Assembly (NCBI RefSeq): GCF_014647075.1
Contig: NZ_BMOM01000033.1
Coordinates: forward strand, 1-30,124
DNA from: Deinococcus aerophilus
Lineage (GTDB): Bacteria > Deinococcota > Deinococci > Deinococcales > Deinococcaceae
Direction: 5' to 3'
Length of the DNA: 30,124 bases
A program made the position numbers and the translations under genes. This document shows, piece after piece, positions 21,653 to 28,394 of the stretch. Position 1 is the first letter of the stretch, and every line of letters starts with the position of its first letter. Under the pieces are notes generated by a model, which saw only the letters and a program-made list of their open reading frames with translations, searched no databases and was not told where the DNA came from.

Positions 21653-23806
21653 TTACTTGATCACGACCTGGAAGATGACGGTGAGGTTGCCCTGGGCAGG
21701 GAAAATATCGTTGTCATCTACTGTGCCGTTGTTGTTGGTGTCAACACCCACATCCACACTGGTCACCATGTTTGCTGCAATGGCCGGAACCTTGGTCGAC
21801 TGCCAGGCACCCCCGTTGAAGCGGTACATCACAGTGCCGTCCGTGAAGTTTTTGGTGGCCGTGACTGCATCAAAGGTCGTCCAGGTAAAGATGTTGGTGC
21901 CGGGGTTGCTGTTCGATTCGGTCACGTAGAACTTCTTGAGCCCCGCGTTGTAGTTGTTCTTGGCCGTGATGGTGTAGCTCAGCATTTCGCCGGGACGCGC
22001 TGCGGAGGGCTCGGTCTTGAGCATCTCCACTCCTTTGTTTCCGGGCTGCGCCACCGCGATCTCATCGTTGTTGTCCTCCCGCACGATGGTGCTGTAGACC
22101 GCCGTCGCCCTCTGATTGACCTTGAGGGTGTTCGTCACACCGTTAAAGGTCGTGGCCTGTGCATTGGCCGGCATGTCGATCACGGCGAAGACTTTGAGTT
22201 CCGCGTCGGCAAGTACAGCGGGGGTGGTGTAGGTGCGGGTTCCGTTCCCGTTGGTCACAAAGGGCAATTCTGTGCCGGGCTGATTGTTGTTGTTGTTGAA
22301 GTAACGAACGTTGACAATCTGGCTGGTCACCGTGGTGTCTGGGTTGATCACGGGAACCACGACGGTGCCCACCAGGGTGTAGACGTCAGTGTAGGCACCC
22401 AGATTGGTCAGATCCATCGGGAAGACGGCGCTGCTGTCGGTAGACACGCCGGTGGCTGTACCTGCGGCCGCACCCGGGACAACGCTCTGAAGGGGAGCCG
22501 GTGTGGGGGACGTGCCCAGATCCACTGTGGCGTCGCCAAACTGCAGTTGTGACGGGTAAATCGTATCGATTGAGGTGTCTTCGGCCAGCAGATCGGCATC
22601 GTTGCCCGAATCGGCCCCCACGATGATCACGATGGGACCAGGATTCCTTGTGGGATCGCTGTCGTAGTCCGGATACGTGACGACCGTGCGGTAGCCAACG
22701 GTCTTGCCGGCGTCCACCGTGAGCAGCGGATATCCGCTGCCGTCTACAGGCAGCGCCACACCTGCAACATCCGTGAAGCGCACCGTGATGCCCCCCGGCA
22801 GCGTGAAGACGCCACTGACGCTGGGCATCACGCTGGCCGCGCCGCCCGCGCCGGTGGTGTTCGTGGGGAACAGACGAATGATGTCCTGCAGGCTGCCCCC
22901 GTTGGTCAGGCTGTTCACGAAGGCCACCGTGTCATCGGTGCTGTCGACATCTGCCTTGGGGTAGGCCATCTGGTTGTCCGGGCTGATGGTCACAATGTTT
23001 GTGCCGGGCCGGGTTGGATCGGCGTATCCGGGCACGCTCGAGCTCTGACCAGGAGGCGTCACCGTGGTCGGGGGATCCTGGCGTCCCGGCGTATTGGGAT
23101 CGCTGTCGATGACATCGTTGACGATGCTGGGCGTGTAGATGAGGACACGGCTGTACTGGAGGTCGGTGCTGTCCTCCGTTTTCTGAATCACCGTGTTCCC
23201 GCTGTATACCGCGGCCGTACCCTGAGGGCTGGCCGCATACTGTGTGCCTGCAGCCGCACCATTGGGGGTCTTGATGACCTGAATAATGCTCACCACGCCC
23301 TCATCCTTCGTGGTATTCAGATCGTCGACCGGAATGGTTACCTTCGTGATGGGGCCGGCATTGCGCTCGGTGACATCCAGAATGCCGTCATTGTTGGCAT
23401 CGAGGTAGTACAACACGCTTTCCGGCGCACTGGGGCTGCCAGCAGTGTTGGCCGCCAGGGTGACCACGTAGTTGTTGACGTTGCCGGAGTTCAGCACCTT
23501 GTAGGGGGTTTCAAGGGTATCGCCCGGCAGTTTTTGGCTCTGATAGCCGGTGGGCAAGGCGCCCGTCGCCGTGGTGCCGTCAGCGGCCCCGGTGAAGTAC
23601 ACGATGTCGAAATCCGGCTTCTCAAGAACCAGGGTGCTGACCGAATTAGACTTGGCCGGTTCCAACACGGTCGCGTTGGTGGTGGGGTCGGTGTAGGTGG
23701 CGGTCGCGGTGTTGGTGATGACCGTACCGGCTGGGGTGCCGGCTGCCCCGGCAGTACCCGCTGCCAAAGCCATCATTAAAGCCACAAATCTAGGGTTCAC
23801 TTTCAC
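21653..23806 (-). CDS. Secreted envelope protein, first gene of the surface cluster (717 aa)
   Basis: Exported protein with a signal peptide (MKVNPRFVALMMALAAGTAGA, cut near residue 21). The mature N terminus [20 protein letters not shown] matches that of the 932-aa protein and is followed in both by SN-V-T-V. The chain is rich in Thr, Val, Asn and Asp. Two loops fit the calcium-binding DxNxDG pattern: YLDANNDGILD near 135 and VDTNNNGTVDDND near the end. A DUF11-like segment is near 610 (KTEPSAARPGEMLSYTITAK). No membrane anchor is visible. The start is GTG 23806 with AAGGAG seven bases upstream. The strong ribosome site, the long structured leader and the hairpin after the stop suggest the most abundant product of the cluster, possibly a surface-layer component; that is an inference. 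Confidence 0.85.
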   Translation of the reverse strand: MKVNPRFVALMMALAAGTAGAAGTPAGTVITNTATATYTDPTTNATVLEPAKSNSVSTLVLEKPDFDIVYFTGAADGTTATGALPTGYQSQKLPGDTLETPYKVLNSGNVNNYVVTLAANTAGSPSAPESVLYYLDANNDGILDVTERNAGPITKVTIPVDDLNTTKDEGVVSIIQVIKTPNGAAAGTQYAASPQGTAAVYSGNTVIQKTEDSTDLQYSRVLIYTPSIVNDVIDSDPNTPGRQDPPTTVTPPGQSSSVPGYADPTRPGTNIVTISPDNQMAYPKADVDSTDDTVAFVNSLTNGGSLQDIIRLFPTNTTGAGGAASVMPSVSGVFTLPGGITVRFTDVAGVALPVDGSGYPLLTVDAGKTVGYRTVVTYPDYDSDPTRNPGPIVIIVGADSGNDADLLAEDTSIDTIYPSQLQFGDATVDLGTSPTPAPLQSVVPGAAAGTATGVSTDSSAVFPMDLTNLGAYTDVYTLVGTVVVPVINPDTTVTSQIVNVRYFNNNNNQPGTELPFVTNGNGTRTYTTPAVLADAELKVFAVIDMPANAQATTFNGVTNTLKVNQRATAVYSTIVREDNNDEIAVAQPGNKGVEMLKTEPSAARPGEMLSYTITAKNNYNAGLKKFYVTESNSNPGTNIFTWTTFDAVTATKNFTDGTVMYRFNGGAWQSTKVPAIAANMVTSVDVGVDTNNNGTVDDNDIFPAQGNLTVIFQVVIK

Positions 23807-24310
23807 AGGACTTCTCCTTCTTGCTGGGCCATGACGACCCGGGCAACCTATGGGAATGATCTCAATGGGGAAACACGGGGAAGACCCGTCTGCGGGGCTG
23901 ATCTCGGGTCATCTGGCGAGCGTCTCAGAACACGCCAGAGAAGCCTGGAGCTCGTATCTTCATGCCGGTCTGACAGTGCATCTGTCAGGAAGTGCCAGGA
24001 GATACGAGGAGGCATTTATGAAATCTCCTTAAAGTGGTCAGAGTATGCGGGCCACCGCAGAACTTAATAGGGCTCTTCTGCTTGCCTGAGCCTAAAAATT
24101 CCACTCTTACGCATCACTTACACCGTCTTTAGAAAGGAGAGGCTCTTCAGGTAGATGAGAGATCATGAGAAGCAGCAAAAGAGCTTCTGAACCCTGGACA
24201 CCTCTCGGTTGAGAGATTTTCAGCCGCCTGATCACAGCTTCTTCACTTTTTGGACAGGTGAGGCACCCCCGGTGGGGGTGGTCACCGTGGGGTCAGGTCA
24301 AGCGCTGTAT
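23807..24310 (-). promoter_or_regulatory. Gene-poor structured leader of the surface operon
   Basis: This 504-bp stretch is AT-richer than its surroundings and holds no convincing gene. It has inverted repeats in a row: GACCCG/CGGGTC (23883-23910), TCTGGCG/CGCCAGA (23912-23939), a nested pair CTCGTATCT/AGATACGAG (23951-24008) around CTGACAG/CTGTCAG (23970-23988), and AGGAG-ATTT/AAAT-CTCCT (24007-24029). On the minus strand a 55-codon frame (24015..23848) follows AAGGAG by nine bases and could be a leader ORF. TAGGCT near 24090 and TATTAA near 24065 are possible -10 boxes, without a good -35. The promoter is therefore not fixed, but a long 5' leader for the 717-aa gene is likely. Confidence 0.45.
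24257..24286 (-). other. Stable hairpin downstream of the methyltransferase gene
   Basis: GGTGA-gg-CACCCCC-GGT-GGGGGTG-g-TCACC forms a 12-bp stem with a small bulge and a 3-base loop, 25 bases after the stop of the gene at 24311. There is no T-run, so it may be a transcript end or only a barrier between the two units. Confidence 0.4.
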
Positions 24311-25228
24311 TTACAGGTCCAGGGCCGTGGGGGTGGGTCGAGTGGCCGGGATGGCTGTGAGCAGCACCTCGTATTTGCCGGTCACAAAGACTTTGAAGCC
24401 CCGCTTCTGCAGGTCACGCCGGGCGTCCGTGACATCGGCGGTCAGCAGACTCAGATCGGGCCGGGCGAAGTTGCGCATGCGGGCGCCGTAGCTCAGCGCG
24501 CCGTCGCGGTAACGGGCATTCGGAAAGCCCAGCACCAGCCCGCCGCCTTCGGTCAGGTGATGCTTGCGCAGCGCCGAGAGCAGCACGTCGGCCCGCACCC
24601 CCGGACTCTGCAACAGGCTGAGGGCCACGATCAGGTCGAAACGGCCCAGCGCGGGCCGGGGCAGGGTGGTCACGTCCACTTCCAGAAAGGTTCCGTGGGG
24701 AATGCGGGTACGGGCGGCGTCCAGGGCCGAGGCCTCGGTGTCCACACCCACCACCGTCAGGGGCAGTCCGGGAAAGGCCAGGGGCAGAACCTCCAGTTCC
24801 CGGCCCGCGTTGACGCCCAGCGCCAGCACCCGCCCGCCCGCTGGGGGCTGGGTACGGCGCAGCGCCTCCACAAAGGTCAGCAGAAACACTGGGTCTTCCA
24901 GTTTGTTCACCCGCTGCCAGCTGCTGCCGGCGCCGTATCCGCCGGCATCGGGGGCGGGTGCAGCGTGCTGACGGCGCAGCCCCAGCCACACCCGGCCCGC
25001 CTCGCCGCGCTCAGGGGTCAGCAGGTGGGCTCCCAGCACGTCGGCCAGATCGGTCCAGACGGACCATGGGCGGTGTAGGCCGCCGGGGCCGACCTCGCCT
25101 GCATACAGCCCCAGCCCGGCGTCCGGGTCGGGCACATTCAGGCGGACCTCTCCCCGCTCGCGCAGCGCTGCCCGGACGGCGGGCAGAATCTCCGAGAGGG
25201 GTTCCAGGGTAAAGGTCAGGCCGGACAT
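24311..25228 (-). CDS. Class I SAM-dependent methyltransferase
   Basis: A 305-aa protein. The SAM-binding fold is in the second half: motif I RVLALGVNAGRELEVL near 135-150, an acidic strand end VVGVDTEASALDAAR near 160-175, and FDLIVALSLLQSPGVR near 200. The first 130 residues have no domain I recognise. The substrate is unknown; the GFPNARYRDGALSYGARM segment near 238 may help define it. ATG 25228 is preferred to ATG 25240 because TATGCT lies seven bases before it. It is divergent from the SCP2-like gene (70 bp between starts). Confidence 0.8.
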   Translation of the reverse strand: MSGLTFTLEPLSEILPAVRAALRERGEVRLNVPDPDAGLGLYAGEVGPGGLHRPWSVWTDLADVLGAHLLTPERGEAGRVWLGLRRQHAAPAPDAGGYGAGSSWQRVNKLEDPVFLLTFVEALRRTQPPAGGRVLALGVNAGRELEVLPLAFPGLPLTVVGVDTEASALDAARTRIPHGTFLEVDVTTLPRPALGRFDLIVALSLLQSPGVRADVLLSALRKHHLTEGGGLVLGFPNARYRDGALSYGARMRNFARPDLSLLTADVTDARRDLQKRGFKVFVTGKYEVLLTAIPATRPTPTALDL

Positions 25229-25235
25229 CCAGGGC

Positions 25236-25241
25236 AGCATA
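25236..25241 (-). promoter_or_regulatory. -10 box (TATGCT) for leaderless methyltransferase gene
   Basis: TATGCT on the minus strand ends seven bases before ATG 25228. It overlaps the alternative ATG at 25240, arguing against that start. Confidence 0.45.
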
Positions 25242-25298
25242 GGGCACCGCGTCTATCGGCGGCGGCGAATTCAGACCGGCGAGGAACTGGAGGCCCTG

Positions 25299-25640
25299 TT
25301 GCTGCAGGTGTTCCTGAAGACGGCCGATCCCGGCCCGGTCCGCGAACGGCTGGCGCTGGCCTTCGCGTTCCACGACCCGGACGCCTGGGTGTGCGTGGAC
25401 GGACGGGACGGTGCGCAGGCCCAGGTCAGTCGGGGGGAGACGGCCCGCCGCGCCGGCAACGACCTGACCTTCCGCATGAGCGGCCAGACTGCCCATGCCT
25501 TCTGGCGCGGCGACCTGAATGTGGTGGCCGCCCTGACCGGCGGGCAGCTGTGCATGGAGGGGCCGCTGCTGCGTGCGCTGGCCCTTGCGCCGGGATTGGC
25601 CCGGATTCAGGCCGCCTACCGGACCGAAACGGGCGGATGA
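25299..25640 (+). CDS. SCP2 sterol-binding-like small protein
   Basis: A 113-aa protein resembling the SCP2 lipid-binding fold: a central stretch DDxxAWVCVDGRDG, then NDLTFRMSGQTAHAFWRGDLN and a helix after GGQLCMEGPLLRALALAPGL. This is typical of single-domain SCP2 proteins that bind hydrophobic ligands. The assignment rests on pattern only. The start is uncertain. TTG 25299 has GGAGG five bases before it, but the frame is open further upstream and the residues there (IQTGEELEALL) also look coding; no ATG or GTG is available, only an ATT at 25269. It converges on trmB with a 10-bp gap. Confidence 0.6.
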   Translation: MLQVFLKTADPGPVRERLALAFAFHDPDAWVCVDGRDGAQAQVSRGETARRAGNDLTFRMSGQTAHAFWRGDLNVVAALTGGQLCMEGPLLRALALAPGLARIQAAYRTETGG

Positions 25641-25650
25641 ATCCGGGGTC

Positions 25651-26625
25651 TCAGTAGCCCCGGTGGGTCACCTGGGCACCCTGACCCACCAGCCACTCGG
25701 TCACCACGCCCACGGCGGCCTTGACTCCCGGCGTGATGATCGGGCCGCCAAATTTGGCGAGCCGCACCAGATGGCTGCCGTCTTCCCGACCCGTCACGCC
25801 GATCAGCACCTCCTGGGTCAGGTCATCCTCGACCACGTGGGCGAGCACCACCCAGCCGTCGCGGCGCAGGCTGGCGTACAGGTCGAGCAGCACCACGGTC
25901 CACCCTCCCGCGCGGGCGGTCTGCTTCTCGAAGTCGGTGGGAGAAAAGTGGGGGGGCAGGGTCAGGATGGCGTGGGGCACAGCGTGATCGTCCTCCGGGT
26001 ACGGGGCAAGGAGCGACGGCGAACGCGCCGCCGTCACCATCCCCGTAGGTGTGAAGCGGGCGTGCCGGGCGTCCAGGCCCAGGTCGCGCCACTTGCGGGC
26101 GTATTTGGTTTCCAGCGCGGCGGGCGGCGGAGCGGTGAGTTCCACCTGCATGGCCCCGCTGGCCTGCGCCTCGGCCACGGCAAAGTCGAAGTATTCCTGG
26201 TGGTCGGTGGTGAGCAGCACCGCGCCGCCGGGTTTGAGGCGGTCGGCGGCCATCCTGAAGAAGGAGGCGCGCAGCAGGCGGTGGTCCAGATGGCCGGCCT
26301 TGGGCCAGGGGTCGGGAAAGTTCACCACGATGGCGTCCAGCGCCCCGGAGGGCACGACCTCGCGCAGCAGCACGTCGGCGGGCAGCTTGGTCACGATGGC
26401 GTTGTCCAGGCCTGCCCCCCGCAGCCGCCGCTGCGCCTTGAGCAGCGACACGCCCGAGAGTTCCACGCCCAGGTAGTTGGGGGCCTCGGCAAAGGTCGCG
26501 GCGTGGTGCGGCCAGAACCGCCCGTCTCCGAAGCCGATTTCCAGCACCCACGGGCGGTCCGGCGTGTGCGGGTACAGCCGCTCCGGACGTTCGGGAAAGT
26601 GAAAGTCTGCAAGCTGGAAGATCAT
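25651..26625 (-). CDS. trmB: tRNA (guanine-N7-)-methyltransferase TrmB with C-terminal extension
   Basis: Makes m7G at position 46 of tRNA variable loops, using SAM. Visible motifs: EIGFGDGRF (29-37, SAM-binding loop), VELSGVSLLKAQRRL, VNFPDPWPKAGH (101-112, with catalytic Asp105) and ETKYARKW (172-179). The chain is 324 aa against the usual 210-240; residues from about 185 on form an extra domain, as known for TrmB of Thermus and other thermophiles. Its ATG overlaps the stop of the small-form GidA-like gene (ATGA), so the two tRNA-related genes are translationally coupled. Confidence 0.93.
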   Translation of the reverse strand: MIFQLADFHFPERPERLYPHTPDRPWVLEIGFGDGRFWPHHAATFAEAPNYLGVELSGVSLLKAQRRLRGAGLDNAIVTKLPADVLLREVVPSGALDAIVVNFPDPWPKAGHLDHRLLRASFFRMAADRLKPGGAVLLTTDHQEYFDFAVAEAQASGAMQVELTAPPPAALETKYARKWRDLGLDARHARFTPTGMVTAARSPSLLAPYPEDDHAVPHAILTLPPHFSPTDFEKQTARAGGWTVVLLDLYASLRRDGWVVLAHVVEDDLTQEVLIGVTGREDGSHLVRLAKFGGPIITPGVKAAVGVVTEWLVGQGAQVTHRGY

Positions 26626-27395
26626 GCGCCGGCCTCCCCGGAAGACGCCAGCAGTTCGTCCGCCAGCCGGCCGGCGTCCTCCAGCACGCTGCGGTAGCTG
26701 TGCTCGCCGGGCAGGCAGCGGCCCACCGCATGCACCCGGTCAAAGCGTTTCAGGTGAAAGCCGTCCAGCTCGGCAGGGGCAGGCGTCAGGAACCGCACCT
26801 CGTAGGGCGGCGCTCCCTCCACGCCCGCCGCCGTGGCCTCCGCACCGATCAGCCACACGCCGCTGCGGGCCAGATCGTCGGCCAGAAAGTCATAGGCGAC
26901 CTCCGAGAGCCGCCCGGCCTCCTCCAGCGTGTCGCCGATCAGCAAGCGGCCCTTGAGAAACGCGCCCACCGCCAGCACAGCGTGGCGGGCGCGCAGCTTC
27001 GGGCCCTCCCAGGTGGACAGAACGACCTCCGCCGGGACTCCGTTCGGCTGCAGTTCATCCAGTTCGGTGACGGTGCTCTGCAACAGGTGAATGCCGGACG
27101 TGGCTTCCAGCTCGGCCTTGAGCTGCCGGTGAAAGGTCCAGCCGTCGGTATCGGGCGCGGTGCGGTCCCGGATCACGGCGAAGACGCTGCCGGCCGGAAA
27201 ATCGGCGTCCTGCACGGTCGGCGCGTACAGGTTGCCCAGGTGGTCCAGGGCCTGCGAGACCAGCAGCACGTCCCGGCCCGCGCGGGCCAGCCGCCACGCC
27301 AGCTCGCAGCCGGCCAGGCCAGCGCCGACCACGGCCACGTCGTAGACATGCCCCGGCTGCGGCTGGCTGCGGGGAGAGGAGGGGCCAAACATCAC
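26622..27395 (-). CDS. Small-form GidA/MnmG-like FAD-binding protein
   Basis: A 257-aa protein matching only the FAD-binding part of the MnmG/TrmFO family. The dinucleotide-binding motif is VVGAGLAGCE (Gly24, Gly26, Gly29, Glu31); later HAVLAVGAFLKGRLLIGD and GRLSEVAYDFLADDL resemble MnmG. Full MnmG is about 600 aa and modifies the tRNA wobble uridine; the C-terminal tRNA-interaction domain is absent here. Short relatives exist in Thermus, so this is a recognised form rather than a broken gene. Its reaction is not known. Coupling to trmB supports a tRNA-related role. GTG 27395 (TACACT seven bases upstream) or ATG 27392 may be the start. Confidence 0.8.
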   Translation of the reverse strand: MMFGPSSPRSQPQPGHVYDVAVVGAGLAGCELAWRLARAGRDVLLVSQALDHLGNLYAPTVQDADFPAGSVFAVIRDRTAPDTDGWTFHRQLKAELEATSGIHLLQSTVTELDELQPNGVPAEVVLSTWEGPKLRARHAVLAVGAFLKGRLLIGDTLEEAGRLSEVAYDFLADDLARSGVWLIGAEATAAGVEGAPPYEVRFLTPAPAELDGFHLKRFDRVHAVGRCLPGEHSYRSVLEDAGRLADELLASSGEAGA

Positions 27396-27402
27396 GGGAG
27401 GG

Positions 27403-27408
27403 AGTGTA
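27403..27408 (-). promoter_or_regulatory. -10 box (TACACT) for the GidA-like gene and trmB
   Basis: TACACT on the minus strand ends seven bases before GTG 27395 and ten before ATG 27392, making a leaderless start at the GTG more likely. Confidence 0.45.
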
Positions 27409-27411
27409 GCA

Positions 27412-27443
27412 GGGGCGCCCGGCGGACCGGGAGCCCGCGCCCC
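27412..27443 (-). terminator. Hairpin just after pyrE
   Basis: GGGGCGC and GCGCCCC form a perfect 7-bp stem; inside it CCGG-cgga-CCGG may form a second stem. It begins one base after the pyrE stop codon and lies just before the TACACT box. It lacks a T-run, so termination is likely from position but not certain. Confidence 0.4.
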
Positions 27444-27444
27444 G

Positions 27445-28023
27445 TCAGATCTCCTGCAGCGGAATCGCCGCGAGCCACTCGGGCACGTCCTGCGGCAGGT
27501 AGGTGTCGAAGGTCAGGCGGGTCAGGGAAACGAGCGGGTATCCCTCCAGGGGTCCTGCTGCGGCGCGGCGGTCCACGATGCAGGCGACGGCGGCGCAGCG
27601 CCCTCCGGCGGCCTCGGCAGCGCGCACGGCCTTCAGGACGCTTCCTCCGGTGGTCAGCACGTCCTCCACGGCGATAAAGGTCTCGCCCGGGGCAATCTGG
27701 AAGGCCTCACGGATCTTCATGCCGCCGTGGCCGTCCTTCTCGGCGAACAGGGCGCGGGGCGCCTTTCCGGCATCGTTGCGGTAATGCCGCGCCACCTCGT
27801 AGGCCAGAACCACGCCGCCCATCGCAGGACCCAGCAGAAAGTCGGCCTGCACGCCGGCCCCGCTCAGCCGGGTGGCGAGCGCCGCGCCGATCTGTTCGGT
27901 AAGGTGCGGGTACTGCAGCAGCGTGGTGCTCTGCAGGAATTTGGGACTGTGACGCCCGCTGGCAAGCAGAAAATGCCCTTCGTGGTAGGCCCCGGCTTGG
28001 CGGTACAGCTCTAGAACATCCAT
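27445..28023 (-). CDS. pyrE: Orotate phosphoribosyltransferase
   Basis: Joins orotate to PRPP to give OMP, the fifth step of pyrimidine synthesis. The PRPP loop is VEDVLTTGGS (119-128, with the Glu-Asp pair at 120-121). FLLASGRHSPKFLQ (18-31) holds the orotate-binding strand, and FLLGPAMGGVVLA (62-74) and ALFAEKDG (91-98) match the family, the latter with a Lys of the flexible catalytic loop region. At 192 aa it is of normal length. ATG 28023 is chosen; the frame is open further upstream, but those residues are Arg/Ala-rich and unlike PyrE. GATACT lies six bases before this ATG. It stands alone, with no other pyr genes nearby. Confidence 0.95.
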   Translation of the reverse strand: MDVLELYRQAGAYHEGHFLLASGRHSPKFLQSTTLLQYPHLTEQIGAALATRLSGAGVQADFLLGPAMGGVVLAYEVARHYRNDAGKAPRALFAEKDGHGGMKIREAFQIAPGETFIAVEDVLTTGGSVLKAVRAAEAAGGRCAAVACIVDRRAAAGPLEGYPLVSLTRLTFDTYLPQDVPEWLAAIPLQEI

Positions 28024-28029
28024 GCGGCG

Positions 28030-28035
28030 AGTATC
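28030..28035 (-). promoter_or_regulatory. -10-like box (GATACT) for leaderless pyrE
   Basis: GATACT ends six bases before ATG 28023. It keeps the A and final T of TANNNT but has G in the first position. Confidence 0.35.
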
Positions 28036-28070
28036 GCATTCCCGCACGCGGCGGCGGTGCATCATGGCGC

Positions 28071-28277
28071 ATGACTTCGGTGCCCTTTCCCGGTGCGGTG
28101 GTGTATGTGCGGCGGCAGCTGCTGGGCCTCCCCCTCGATGACCTGGCCCGTGCGACCGGGCTGAGCGTACCCCTGCAGCAGCGGCCCGAGCGCGGCGAGC
28201 ACGGTCCCCGCAGCCTGCATCCGCTGGCCCGGCACGTGCTGGAACGGCGGCCGGACAGCAGCCTGGAGCGTGCGTAG
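28071..28277 (+). CDS. Small hypothetical protein (68 aa)
   Basis: A short ORF divergent from pyrE (47 bp between starts). Third codon positions are almost all G or C, which supports coding. The middle, LDDLARATGLSVPLQQ, could be a helix-turn-helix-like pair, but it is too short to assign. There is no Shine-Dalgarno; CATCAT lies five bases before the ATG, a weak -10-like box. A large hairpin element follows the stop by eight bases. Confidence 0.5.
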   Translation: MTSVPFPGAVVYVRRQLLGLPLDDLARATGLSVPLQQRPERGEHGPRSLHPLARHVLERRPDSSLERA

Positions 28278-28285
28278 GGCCCGGT

Positions 28286-28338
28286 CCCTCCGGGCGGCCC
28301 TGCGCCATCCTGCGGATGGTGCCCGGCGGCCCGGAGGG
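28286..28338. repeat. Nested 53-bp inverted-repeat element
   Basis: Outer arms CCCTCCGGGC and GCCCGGAGGG (28286-28295, 28329-28338) are a perfect 10-bp pair. Inner arms GCGCCATCC and GGATGGTGC (28302-28310, 28314-28322) pair over nine positions with one G-U and a 3-base loop. It lies between the 68-aa ORF and the RNase H-like gene. There is no T-run on the plus strand. It may be a terminator, an mRNA structure or a small dispersed repeat. Confidence 0.6.
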
Positions 28339-28394
28339 CACTGCTGGAGTGTGGTGACAAACGCCGGAGCAGCGAAACACAGGGGAGGTGAGGC

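Noticed and set aside
23850..24032. Plus-strand 60-aa frame ending RRYEEAFMKSP
   Set aside because: Third positions are near 50% GC, it has no ribosome site or -10 box before ATG 23850, and it runs through the inverted repeats of the surface-operon leader. An inner ATG at 24018 has AGGAGG but gives only four codons.
28024..28380. Upstream extension of the pyrE frame
   Set aside because: It crosses the divergent 68-aa ORF and the hairpin element and encodes Arg/Ala/Pro-rich sequence; PyrE begins at MDVLELYRQAG.
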